From NCBI RefSeq assembly GCF_033115175.1, contig NC_084850.1, forward strand, positions 113,443,939 to 113,507,938: a stretch of DNA of 64,000 nucleotides, given 5' to 3'. The first letter of the stretch is position 1; each line of letters starts with the position of its first letter. The notes below the pieces were generated by a model. It worked only from the letters and a program-made list of their open reading frames with translations. It made no database searches and was not told the DNA's origin. A program made the translations under genes and the position numbers. Of this stretch, positions 33,521 to 43,194 are shown piece by piece. Source of the DNA: Lepus europaeus. Lineage: Eukaryota > Chordata > Mammalia > Lagomorpha > Leporidae.

Positions 33521-34478
33521 TCTTGGGGGTGGAGCCAAGATGGTGGATAGTGAGGACGCACATCAATAGTCCGGGAAAAGATAGTTTAATAAAAATGGAG
33601 TTACTGTAGCCTCAGGAAAAGACTCAAGAAAAAAACTGCAGAGGAAACGCTTCCAGAACTAGTGGATGTGACACAGAGGACCTACGGGGAGCCCACCACG
33701 TGGAAACCCAACCGCGGGAGCCGAGACACAGAATCTCACCAGCACAGGAAGGGGAGGTAAGACAAAAACCTCAGAAACCCGAGACATTGGTGGGGAAAGG
33801 CAAAACGAGGCCTGAGGCCCCACTGGGGAAAGTTCACCAGGCTGACTGGAGGAGAGAAAAAAAAAACGAGTAAATAAGGGGAACTGGCATGGACGCTAGC
33901 CTCTCTCTCCACTTACCTTACAAAGCCGAGCAAGACAAAGAGCAGGCACCATTTTACATATGTAAAGCGGCAACCGTGAGTAGCCAAGCAGAAAAACTTG
34001 ACTCTGGGCGGGAAAAATAACAGGAGGTTAGAATCTAGTGAAAATACGTGGAGACTGTGAAAATCCGAGGTGGGGGGCAGGGCGAGAGAACTCCGGCAAC
34101 CTGGTGAGAGACTGTGCAGAAATTTGAGAACACACTGAGGGCTGCATAAACTCTTTGTGTGGTCCCAGGGGTAGATCAAACGAATACCCACAGAGGCCAG
34201 ATTTCAACTACCCTCAATTCCACTCAGCTGTGCAGAATTACTTCCCAACTGTGTCAAAAAGAGACAGAGAGAGAGAGAGAGAGAGCGAGCAAGGGCGAGA
34301 ACAATCTGGGTGAGTCACCTTTGGCACACCCTTAAACCTGAAGAATCAAACAGAGTTCTCTGACCACGCCCATCAGAGCCTCTAAGGATCCATCAAAGCA
34401 GACAGCCCACTTAATCTAGAGGCATAGTATAACAAGAAAAAAACACCACAGCAAAAAATACAAAGATTAGCTCCAATA
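33521..34478 (+). promoter_or_regulatory. L1 5'UTR / internal promoter region
   Basis: GC-richer than its surroundings with scattered CpGs. It opens with a YY1-like 'ccaagatgg' near 33535, as L1 5' ends commonly do. It contains a (GA)n tract at 34265-34290 at the same relative place as the (TTTC)n of the inverted copy at 42239-42272. In active L1s this region drives transcription; activity here is unlikely given ORF1 decay. Confidence 0.6.
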
Positions 34479-35858
34479 TGCCAAACAACAAACACAGAAA
34501 ACAACAAGAGCAAGGAAGAAACTAATGCGCCCCCAAATGAACAAGACACCCCAATGCAAGATTATGAAGATGAAGAGATAAAGGAAATGCAAGAAGCGGA
34601 TCTCAAAAAGTTGATAAGAACATTAAGAAGTTCTCAAAAACAAATTCTTGAACTACAGAAATCCTTAGTGGACAAGATAGAAAATCTGTCATGTGAAAAT
34701 GAAATATTAAAGAGGAATCAAAATGAAATGAAAGAACTAGTAGAACATTAAACTGTGATAGTGACAAGAAATCATAATGAAATGAAGAACTCAATAGATC
34801 AAATGACAAACACATTCGAGAGCCTTAAAAACAGAATGACTGAAGCAGAAGAGAGAATATCGGACTTAGAAGACAGAGAACAGGAAAGGAAACAGGCAAA
34901 CCAAAGAAAAGAAGAGGAAATCAGAAATCTAAAAAATACTGTCAGGAATCTACAGGATACTATTAAAAAACCCAACATTCGGCCGGCGCCGTGGCTCAAC
35001 AGGTTAATCCTCCGCCTTGCCGTGCTGGCACACCAGGTTCTAGTCCCGGTTGGGGCACCGGATTCTATCCCGGTTGCCCCTCTTCCAGGCCAGCTCTCTG
35101 CTGTGGCCAGGGAGTGCAGTGGAGGATGGCCCAAGTGCTTGGGCCCTGCACCCCATGGGAGACCAGGATAAGCACCTGGCTCCTGCCATCGGATCAGTGC
35201 GCTGCGCGGGCCTCAGTGCGCCAGCCACGGCGGCCATTGGAGGGTGAACCAATGGCAAAAAGGAAGACCTTTCTCTCTGTCTCTCTTTCACTGTCCACTC
35301 TGCCTGTCAAAAATTAAAAAAAAAATTCGGGTTCTAGGAGTTCCTGAAGGCATGGAGAGGGAGAAAGGATTAGAAGGCCTTTTTAGTGAGATACTAGCAG
35401 AAAATTTCCCAGGTTTGGAGAAGGACAGAGACATCCTAGTACAGGAAGCTCATAGAACCCCTAATAAAGATGACCAAAAGAGATCCTCACCACGACACGT
35501 CATAATTAAACTCAGCACAGTGAAACATAAATTAAAGATCTTAAAATGTGCAAGAGAGAAACGTCAGATTACTCTCAGAGGATCTCCAATTAGACTCACA
35601 GCTGACTTCTCATCAGAAACCCTACAAGCTAGGAGAGAATGGCGAGATATAGCCCAGGTACTAAGAGAGAAAAACTGCCAGCCCAGAATATTTTATCCTG
35701 CAAAGCTCTCATTTGTGAATGAAGGTGAAATAAAGACCTTTCATAGCAAACAGAAATTGAAAGAATTTGTCGCCACTCGTCCAGCACTGCAAAAGATGCT
35801 TAAAGATGTGTTACACACAGAAACACAGAAACACGGTCACCACTATGAAAGAAGGTAA
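34479..35858 (+). pseudogene. L1 ORF1 pseudogene
   Basis: ORF1p is the L1 trimeric RNA-binding chaperone. Its start (ATG at 34479) reads MPNN and frameshifts within 16 codons. The coiled-coil frame runs 34554-34750 with heptads such as LKKLIRTLRSSQKQILELQ, a TAA stop follows at 34749-34751, and the coil resumes at 34755. A CSINE at 34981-35324 interrupts the protein just before the RRM. The RRM and C-terminal domain read 35327-35858, with GVPEG near the start, QARREW and YPAKLSF, and end at a stop. Frameshift, nonsense codon and insertion make it dead. Confidence 0.85.
34981..35324 (+). mobile_element. Young CSINE inside L1 ORF1
   Basis: A full young element from 'ggccggcgccgtggctcaac' through box B (caggttctagtcccgg) to 'gcctgtcaaaaattaaaaa'. 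It lies between the codons of the L1 phrase N-I-R-V-L-G. Only attc (34977-34980 and 35325-35328) is repeated, far shorter than the 11-27 bp seen at other CSINEs here. Confidence 0.95.
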
Positions 35859-35924
35859 AGGAAAGAAACCTCACAGCAAAAGATCACAAGAATCTCAAGC
35901 CATATATTAGAAGATATCTTTGGC

Positions 35925-36261
35925 GGCCGGTGCCGTGGCTTAACAGGCTAATCCTCCACCTTGCGGCACCGGCACACAGGGTTCTAGTCCCGGTTGGGGC
36001 GCTGGAATCTATCCCGGTTGCCCCTCTTCCAGTCCAGCTCTCTGCTGTGGCCCAGAAAGATAGCGGAGGATGGCCCAAGTGCTTGGGCCCCTGCACCCGC
36101 ATGGGAGACCAGGAAGAAGTACCTGGCTCCTGGCTTCAGATCGGTACAGTGCACCAGCCGTAGTGGCCATTTTGGGGGTGAACCAATGGAAAAGGAAGAC
36201 CTTTCTCTCTATCACTGTCTCTCACTGTCTAACTCTGCCTGTCAAATACAAAAAATAAAAA
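35925..36261 (+). mobile_element. CSINE terminating the L1 fragment
   Basis: 'ggccggtgccgtggcttaac', box B 'gggttctagtcccgg', 'gcttgggcccctgcacccgc' and 'ctgcctgtcaaatacaaaaa'. It follows the L1 spacer word 'gaagatatctttggc' directly. The bases after its tail match the DNA before the L1 5' end better than the L1 spacer, so this CSINE lacks its own right-hand duplication. Confidence 0.92.
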
Positions 36262-36290
36262 AGATTATCAATAGCTAACAGATTGTCTTA
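36262..36290. repeat. Right flank of the L1-CSINE insertion
   Basis: The partner of 33497-33520. It begins agatt directly after the A-tail and ends tgtctta. Confidence 0.55.
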
Positions 36291-37794
36291 GAAAACTTTT
36301 GTAGCTTACTCAGACCCATCTGGCTATTTGTATTGGCATTGCACTGCATGTCAAAGGGATAGACCAAGTGTAGATTCAGTGTCTGAGATTATGGAAAGTC
36401 CTGGCAGAAGCCACGAATGGCTGCTGATGTGCTGTTATGTGTTTTAAACCCCTGCATCTGACTTTCAGATAATTACTATTTTCTGGTTCAGTGCTTTGGT
36501 AGTGCAAGATTTCTGAAAGTATCAAATGTGTTTTTTTAACAGTTTCTCTGAATTTCATTATTAATTTTTTTTAATCTTTCCAGGCATTATGTTGCAAGGA
36601 TCTGAGAAACCCTATGAGGGTACAGTTGTTTTGTTGTTGTTGTTTGTTTGTTGTATTTGCTCTGCAAGCTCCTGATCATGCTGATTTCTGGTGATCAAAC
36701 CTGTGACATTAATTTACTTATTAAGAGTGCAATAGGTTACATTTTGGCTTTTGGTGAGGAAGCAGAACAAAATTAAGAGCATGCTGGATCTGGTGAGGAT
36801 CCTTTACTAGTGCAATCTCCTTTCATATCCCACTCCCTCCTCTTCCCTGTCCCCTGGTAGTTTTTGCTGCTTCTTCAGTCCTGAAACATCCTTATCCCAG
36901 CACACATGGGCCATCTTATCCAGACAGTATATTCCTTTAAGATAGGGGCTGTGAATGTTCATTTGCATACACCTAGGTCAGTGCACTGAATGAAGTAAAG
37001 AATGGATTGATTCACAGAAAGAACAACCAGCTAACGCAAGGTTGTCTACATTTTAGGCCTTTCTATGCTCCAATTTCTATATTTGTAAGAGGGCAAGGAG
37101 ATGTGTTCTATTTCCTGAGTGGTTGATCCTGTTGTTACTCCGCAGAATTAGATGGATACTAATTTCCAGTATTTCCAGATTTCTCAGCTTTGAATGTCTA
37201 TATCCCTAAAAACTGAGACTGTGTTCTCATGTCCACTTGACTGCCCACCCACTGACATCTTCAATGAGGGGAACAAGGATCAAGCCTGCCTTTCCCTGGG
37301 CTTGCGTTTTCCTACTGGCTATCCTTGAAACCTTAGTTCTGACATTGTGTCACCCACTGACATTGGCTGGCATGCAATTTTGTCAAGTGTTTGATTACAG
37401 TCTCTTTATTTGATGAAACTGGATAACAGTACAATATTGCCTTTCAAAGCATCTCATACACAAAATGGAAATAAGCAGTGGAAAAGTGATTTCCTTCTGA
37501 AGGAAGGGAGTGTTTTCTGCTCAATAAAGAGATAAGTAATAAATTTCAATGAATAAGCATTAAGAGAGCTGAAGAATGAGATTCTGGACAGGAAAGTCTC
37601 TACTTACAAAGGATAAAATAAACAGCATGAAGGCTTCTGTTACTTGTTGTTGCTTGGATATTTAGCTAGACTATTTTTAGTTAATTTGACATGTCTGTTA
37701 ATCTAGCATTTGCTTATACATTGCATTGCTTTGAGATTCCACATTCCTTATCAAGGTTTGAAAAGAAAAAATTTTCACATGCTGAATTGCTTAC
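36291..37794. other. Unassigned stretch, 1.5 kb
   Basis: No exon or named repeat. A (TTG)n-like patch is at 36627-36655. It is one of the longest stretches here without an identifiable transposon. Confidence 0.5.
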
Positions 37795-37998
37795 TTGGTG
37801 TAGGGTTAATCTTATGAGTATAAAATAGACTGAGAGTTAAAATTATAAAATTGTAAAAATTAAAGGAAGGAATGAGAAAGGAAGGATGAGGGAGGGTGGG
37901 AGCGTGGGCAGGAAGCAGAGTAGGATGGGAAGTATTACTAGGCTCCTAAATCTGTATGTATGAAATATGTTCACCTTAAAAAATTAAAAACAAAAACA
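37795..37998 (+). mobile_element. Older L1 3' terminal fragment
   Basis: 'gttaatcttatgagtataaa', then a G-rich 'gatgagggagggtgggagcg', 'aggctcctaaatctgtatgt' and 'caccttaaaaaattaaaaac'. The layout (purine-rich patch, short AT end, A-rich tail) parallels the L1 3' ends at 6680-6811 and 44735-44861 but differs in sequence, suggesting an older subfamily. Confidence 0.45.
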
Positions 37999-38214
37999 AA
38001 AAGAAGTGCTGAAACTGATCTACTTTTGTGGGAAAGAAAAGGTCTTAAGTCTCATTCATTCTATTCATTAAAAATGCCTGTTTGAATTAGTAAAGAAATG
38101 TTGTTATCATTTGATAGCTCTATCATGTAAGTATATTTTTCATCTTTTAAACAGCAGGCTGTGTTGACTAGCTGAATCAGGAAAAAATAAATTAATCATT
38201 ATTTTCACCATGAA

Positions 38215-38429
38215 ATACTATTTTTATTTTAATTGTACATATTTGTGAGGTGCAGTATGATAATGTGATACATGTATTCAATGAGTGATGATCAACCAAG
38301 TTAGTTAGCATTTCTGTCTCCATAACATTTTTTCAAAATTTTAATAACAGTGAATACTTGTACATACTTATGGAAAATGATGTGATATTTCAATAAATAC
38401 AAATGATATGTACTAATCCAAAAAAAGAC
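38215..38429 (+). repeat. Old L1M-like 3'UTR fragment
   Basis: 'ttgtacatatttgtgaggtg', 'gtgatacatgtattcaatga' and 'gtgatgatcaaccaagttag' recall the old L1M segment (…tacatatttatggggtac … gatacatgtatacaatg … taatgatcaaat…). Its orientation is uncertain. Confidence 0.4.
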
Positions 38430-38796
38430 TTAGGGGTAGGTGTTGTGGCGCAGTGGGTTAAGACACCACTTAGGACACTTGCATCCCATATCAGAGTGCC
38501 TGGGATTGAGTCCCACCTCTGCTTCTGATCCAGCTTCCTGATAATGCACCTGAGATGCAGCAAATCATGTCCAAAATACTTGAATTCCTGCCACACAAAT
38601 AAAAGACCCTGATGGAATTCCTGGGTACTGGATTTGGCCTGGCCCAGAGCTGGCTGTTCTGAACACTTATGGGAATGAATCAGCTGATGAAAGATCTTTC
38701 TCTCTTGTCTCGTCCTTTCTCTCTGTCACTCTGATTTTCAAGCTCTCTCTGTCATTCTGCCTTTCAATTGAAAAGACAATTAATTTAAAAAAATCA
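38430..38796 (+). mobile_element. CSINE, sense, old subgroup
   Basis: 'ggtaggtgttgtggcgcagt', 'acttgcatcccatatcagag', 'gcttctgatccagcttcctg' and 'gaattcctgggtactggatt', then 'gaacacttatgggaatgaat'. It shares the old-subgroup middle with the 12361 copy. The TC part is partly duplicated (two 'ctctctgtca…' blocks). Confidence 0.9.
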
Positions 38797-38838
38797 GACT
38801 TGGTATATATTACTCAGGAAAACAAATACCCTCTTGTC

Positions 38839-39146
38839 TTTTAAAAATTATTTATTTATTTGTTATCTATTTGAAAGAGAGACAGAGTCAGGGACAGATA
38901 GAAAGACAGAAACCTTCCATCACTCCTCAAATGCCCACAACAGGGTTTGGGAACTCAATCTGGGTCTCCCACATTGGTTGCAGGGACCCAAGTACTTGAA
39001 CCATCATCTGCTGCCTCCCCTAGCATGCATTAGCTGGAAGCTGGAATCAGAAGCTGAGCCAGGACTCAAACTCATGCACTTTGATAGGGGGATGCAGGTG
39101 TTCCAAGCGGCATCTTAACTGCTGTGATAAATACTCTCCCTAGCCC
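38839..39146 (-). mobile_element. CSINE, antisense, old copy
   Basis: 'aaaaattatttatttatttg', 'cagaaaccttccatcactcc', 'aactcaatctgggtctccca', 'gacccaagtacttgaaccat' and 'gcattagctggaagctggaa'. It lacks the usual 'ctggttca' before 'ctcc' and is well diverged. It faces the sense CSINE that ends at 38796. Confidence 0.88.
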
Positions 39147-39714
39147 CACCCTTTTCTTAAGAAACATAAAGCAACATGTATACTTTTTAAATCCAGAACA
39201 GTCTGACATTCAACAGTATTTTAGGAACCACCAGAGGCTAGATAACAGCATACTGTGCTCAATTGAGGTAGTAGCCCACATGAATAAGGCATAGCTCTTG
39301 TCATAATGATGATTAAAATGAATGATTAAAGCACTGATTTTTAGAGCCTGAATTTGCAGTATTCAAATCATTCATGTATTCATGAAAAATATTCACTAAT
39401 GTGCCTGCAAATGCAGAAAGTGAACTGGGGAACTTATTCTCACATCCATCTGCAAGAATATAATGTCCATGGCTGCAGTTTATTTCTCTTGTCTTGTTTG
39501 TGGCTAAATCTCCTGTATTAAGAGGAATGCCAGACAAAAGGTAAACATAGTAAGTGTTTGTTGAAAGGAAAATTTAATTACTCGTTAAATACTTTAGGTC
39601 ACCATCTCGTATTAGAAACCTGTGATAGGTTCCATGACAGTGGTCACTGTGCATTGGAGACTATATACATAAGGTTAAATGTACAACATATGAAGTCATC
39701 TCTTGAGAACAATT
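39147..39714. other. Unassigned stretch
   Basis: No exon or recognised repeat; short frames only. Confidence 0.5.
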
Positions 39715-39905
39715 ATAGCTTCAAACTTAACAGCTGTGTGACTCTGGACAAGTTCTGTAACTTCTCTGCATTTCTGCTTGTACATTTGTCATTTGGGGAC
39801 AAGTAGCTATAAGCTACTCTTCACAGTAATATGCGTAGGTTGACTGATCAAATGCATATTCAGTGCATAGCAAAATACCTGGGCATGATAAACAGGCATC
39901 TTTGC
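39715..39905 (-). repeat. MIR SINE, antisense
   Basis: 'aacagctgtgtgactctgga', 'caagttctgtaacttctctg', 'catttgtcatttggggacaa', 'cagtgcatagcaaaatacct' and 'ggcatgataaacaggcatc' follow the antisense MIR consensus in order. The frame at 39558-39806 overlaps it and is not a gene. Confidence 0.7.
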
Positions 39906-41608
39906 TTATATACTATTTTCATCATTTGATAACAATCATGTGAATTAACTAATGTCTCTGGAACCATTTGAAATTACCTTGGAAGAAGACATTTTCAAAT
40001 TTTGCCATTTCTAGGACATAGAAAAGTACCTAAGGAACAGTAAATTACAACCCAATTCACTGTAACAACAAAGCAACCTCAGGAAATTTCATTTCCATTG
40101 GTTGTAGCCTGGCTGCAGGAAAGTCCCTTTTTATCTCCTGTGTGTTCTTTTCCCAGCAAATGTCTTACATCAGACAGACATCATCAAGTTAGTCTCCTTT
40201 CCTAACAAGCACAGATGAAAACAAAATTTCTCTGAGAGACTGAAAAGAAATGAGAGGAAGATGATAATGAGAAGTAACCATAAGCAAACTGAATGGCTCT
40301 GCAGGGAGAAGTTCATGATAGCTGGCTATAGCCAGTTTCATTTATCAACATTCCTGGGGGACTTTTACTCCTCTCAGACCTAAGTTGTCAGTGAAAACTA
40401 GGAGAAGAAAATTGAAAGGAAAGCATATTATTTGTAAACCAGGAAAAGATGGTTTCTTCACTGATGCCTGTAAGAAAACACTAAGTGAAACCTTCCTTGT
40501 GTGTTCTCATCTTGCCTCTTTTATAAATTGCTGTATATTTACAATACATATTACAATTTGTATCAATGCATTTTTGCTATATCATTAAGAGCTTATGAAA
40601 CATAAACCAACAATAAGAATGAGATCTTTGAAATGACGGAATGTCACATGATACCTTTGTAAATGCAAGCTTTCAGGGTCAAGCTACACTGGCTGCTGAT
40701 GGAATATTGCCATTCTATAATCAAGAAACTGCTATCTGGGCTTCAATTTCCCATTTCTGCCAACGTGTCATGGGGGAAATCTAGCAAGTTTCAATGTGAG
40801 TACAACACTAAGGGAATAAAATTCAGTTGCTTGCTGAAAGGAAAAATAACTGCTCTATGTTTTTCATTCTCACATAAAGTCAGAAATTGATTTCTGTGCC
40901 AATATTAGGAATAGGTTTTGATGATATGTGGACACTTAAAATCCCAGCACATGTCTTCAAAAGTAGAAGTGTTAGGGACAATGTTACATTCAAATTCATG
41001 TTGTAGATATGATGTTCCACCTACCTAAATGTATCACTGATAATTTTAAATATTTCTGAGTTTCTATACTAAATATGTGGCAAGTAGATTTTTAATAGAT
41101 GCATAAGGGATATCTCTAAAATACTGACTGAAAAGGATATATGAGAAGTTAAATGACTTTCACTTTTTTTCCTGCTAAGCTTGCAACTGACTTCTCCCGT
41201 ATCTCTAAACTTCATGTGCTTACCAAGCCACAGAAGCGTAGCTATCACTTTGCTGCCCAGAACTTTATCAACTGTAGCAGACAAGGATACATACAGTTGA
41301 TGCAAAAATAAAAAAGGAGCTAAGCTTGCTTTTGCTGCTATTCAATCTTTCATTTCCAAATCACTCCCGGAACATTAGTCAAGCACCCAACCCTGACCAG
41401 GACAATGAGCCCGACATCATGCTGTTCTACCAAATTGTACATCCTCTCCTCCCTCAATCCCTTATTTACTTCACCCTAGTAGTCTTTCCTAAGTGGAAAC
41501 TTAATAATCTATTGCTCTTCTCCAAGTGAGACTTACACTAGAATTGTTGTATACATTGATTTTGAAAAAGCATCAATGATTAATTATCCAGAAGTGCAAA
41601 CTTCATGT
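39906..41608. other. Unassigned stretch, 1.7 kb
   Basis: No recognised repeat. Frames at 40385-40588, 40663-40890 and 41069-41305 (minus) have no signature. The sequence up to the target duplication at 41609 is the pre-insertion locus of the twin-primed L1. Confidence 0.5.
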
Positions 41609-41623
41609 AAAAAGAAGATTCTG
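41609..41623. repeat. Left target duplication, aaaaagaagattctg
   Basis: Identical to 44862-44876 and flush with the inverted L1 segment. The gt/aaaa junction approximates the L1 endonuclease preference for TT/AAAA. Confidence 0.85.
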
Positions 41624-41658
41624 TATCCTGTAGATTCCTGACAATATTTTTTAGATTT

Positions 41659-42054
41659 CTAATTTCTTCTTCTTTTCTTTGGTTTGCCTGTTTCCTTTCC
41701 TGTTCTCTGTCTTCTAAGTCTGATTTGATCTATTGAATTCTTCATTTCATTATGATTTCTCGTCACTATCACAGTTTCTTGTTTTACTAGTTGTTTCATT
41801 TCATTTTGATTCCTCCTTAATATTTCATTTTCACGACAGAGATTTTCTATCTTGTACATTAAGGATTTCTGTAGTTCAAGAATTTGTTTTTGAGAACTTC
41901 TTAATGTTCTTATCAATTTTTTGAGATCCGCTTCTTGCATTGCTTCTATCTCATCATCTTCATAATCTTGAATTGGGGTGTCTTTTTCATTTGGGGGCAT
42001 CATAGTGTCTTCCTTGTTCTTGTTACCTCGGTTTTTGCGTTTGTTGTTTGGCAT
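41659..42054 (-). pseudogene. L1 ORF1 N-terminal pseudogene, inverted part
   Basis: On the minus strand the ATG at 42054 begins MPNNKRKN and is in frame through the acidic linker and the coiled coil (LKKLIRTLRSSQKQILELQ, then ETVIVTRNHNEMKNSIDQ). Compared with the copy at 34805-34860, 56 bp are missing at about 41721. This shifts the frame and gives a stop at 41659. The RRM is absent because the inverted segment ends there. Unlike the other copy, the N-terminus has no frameshift. Confidence 0.85.
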
Positions 42055-42978
42055 GTTGAAGATATTTGGTTTCTTCACTGTGGTGTTTTTTCTTGTTACA
42101 CTATGGCTCTATATTAAGTGGACTGTCTACTTTCGGTGGAGCCTTAGAGGCTTGAGATGAGTGTGGACTGAGAGCTGTGTTTGGTTCCTCAGGGTTGAGG
42201 GTGTGTCAAAGATGACACTCCCAGGTTAGGTGTGGTAAATCTCTCTTTCTTTCTTTCTTTCTTTCTTTCTTTGATTCAAAAGGGAAGTAATTCCGCACAG
42301 CTGAACGTAATTGGAGGTAGTTAGCAGGCAAATGATACAGGAGCCAGAGATTGGAAGCTCTTTCCCAAGGACCACACAGGGAATCTCTGCTGCCCTCAGT
42401 GTGGGCTCCAATTCTCCTGCAGTCTCCCACTGGGTTGCCAAGTTAGATCCTACTCTCCTGTTATTTCACCCCTCCCCCCAGAGTCAGGTGTTTCTGTTAG
42501 GCTCAGGGCTGGTGCAGACCTGAGGTCGCCCTGCTTATGACGTATGTCCAAAATGGCGCCTGCTCTTTGTCTTGCTCGCCTTTGAGGGGTGAGCGGAGAG
42601 AGAGAAACTCGTGTCCGTATCGGTCACTTTTTTTTTTTTCCTCTCTCTCTTCTAGTTAGCCTGGTGAACTTTTCCCCACAGAGTTTCAAGCCTCGTTCCC
42701 TCTAGTCTTCTCTTTCCGCTTGCCCGCTGGTGTCTCGGGCTATTGAGGTTCGGCTCACCTCGCATTCCAGCGCTGGTGTGTTGAGTCTGCCACTGGTGTC
42801 CCGAACTTGGACTCCCACGCTCTCCACGCAGGTCCACTGTGAATCACTAGTTCCGGAAGAGTTTCCTCTGCTGTTTCTTCCCCTACTCTTCCTTGACCCT
42901 GCAGTATCTCCACTTTTATTAACGTGTCTCTCCCCCGGACTAATAGTGTGCTCCCTTCCTATTCCGCCATCATGCCGC
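42055..42978 (-). promoter_or_regulatory. L1 5'UTR, inverted
   Basis: Antisense counterpart of 33530-34478, sharing 'attagtccggg', 'ccagctctgtgg'-like blocks and the 'gacacaccct' stretch. It is CpG-bearing between 42700 and 42850. A (TTTC)n tract at 42239-42272 replaces the (GA)n of the other copy. Its direction of transcription would be leftward. Confidence 0.65.
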
Positions 42979-43194
42979 TGTCTGGTTAAACAAACTACAC
43001 CATGTTAGATATTTAAGAGGTGTTTTCAAATACAGGATTCTTAAAATTTATAGAAGGCGTTGGACCTTCTGGTAAATGTTTTCTTAAGTTGTTATCTAAT
43101 GGTTGAAACTGTTTACTAAGTATTCATGTGATATTGCTATTGTCAGCAAGCAATCTTGGACTTGCTCCTTCATTTCTCTATTCTAAGCCCAACT

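Larger units (their letters stand above)
33521..36261 (+). mobile_element. L1 5' half fused to a CSINE (chimeric insertion)
   Basis: It starts with an intact-looking L1 5' end (gggggtggagccaagatgg), then about 950 bp of 5'UTR, ORF1 and the start of the inter-ORF spacer, then at 35925 a CSINE whose A-tail (with AATAAA at 36254-36259) closes the insertion. No ORF2 or L1 3'UTR is present. The similar flanks at 33497-33520 and 36262-36290 suggest that the whole unit was inserted from one RNA polyadenylated in the CSINE tail. A second CSINE (34981) later split ORF1. Deletion of the missing L1 part after a normal insertion is the alternative. Confidence 0.65.

Noticed and set aside
35244..35858. 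204-codon frame as an independent gene
   Set aside because: Its first 28 codons are CSINE tail; the rest is the L1 ORF1 RRM and C-terminal domain.
33521..36261. Twin priming to explain the 3'-truncated L1
   Set aside because: Twin priming would put an antisense L1 3' end with poly-T to the left, and none is present at 32650-33496.
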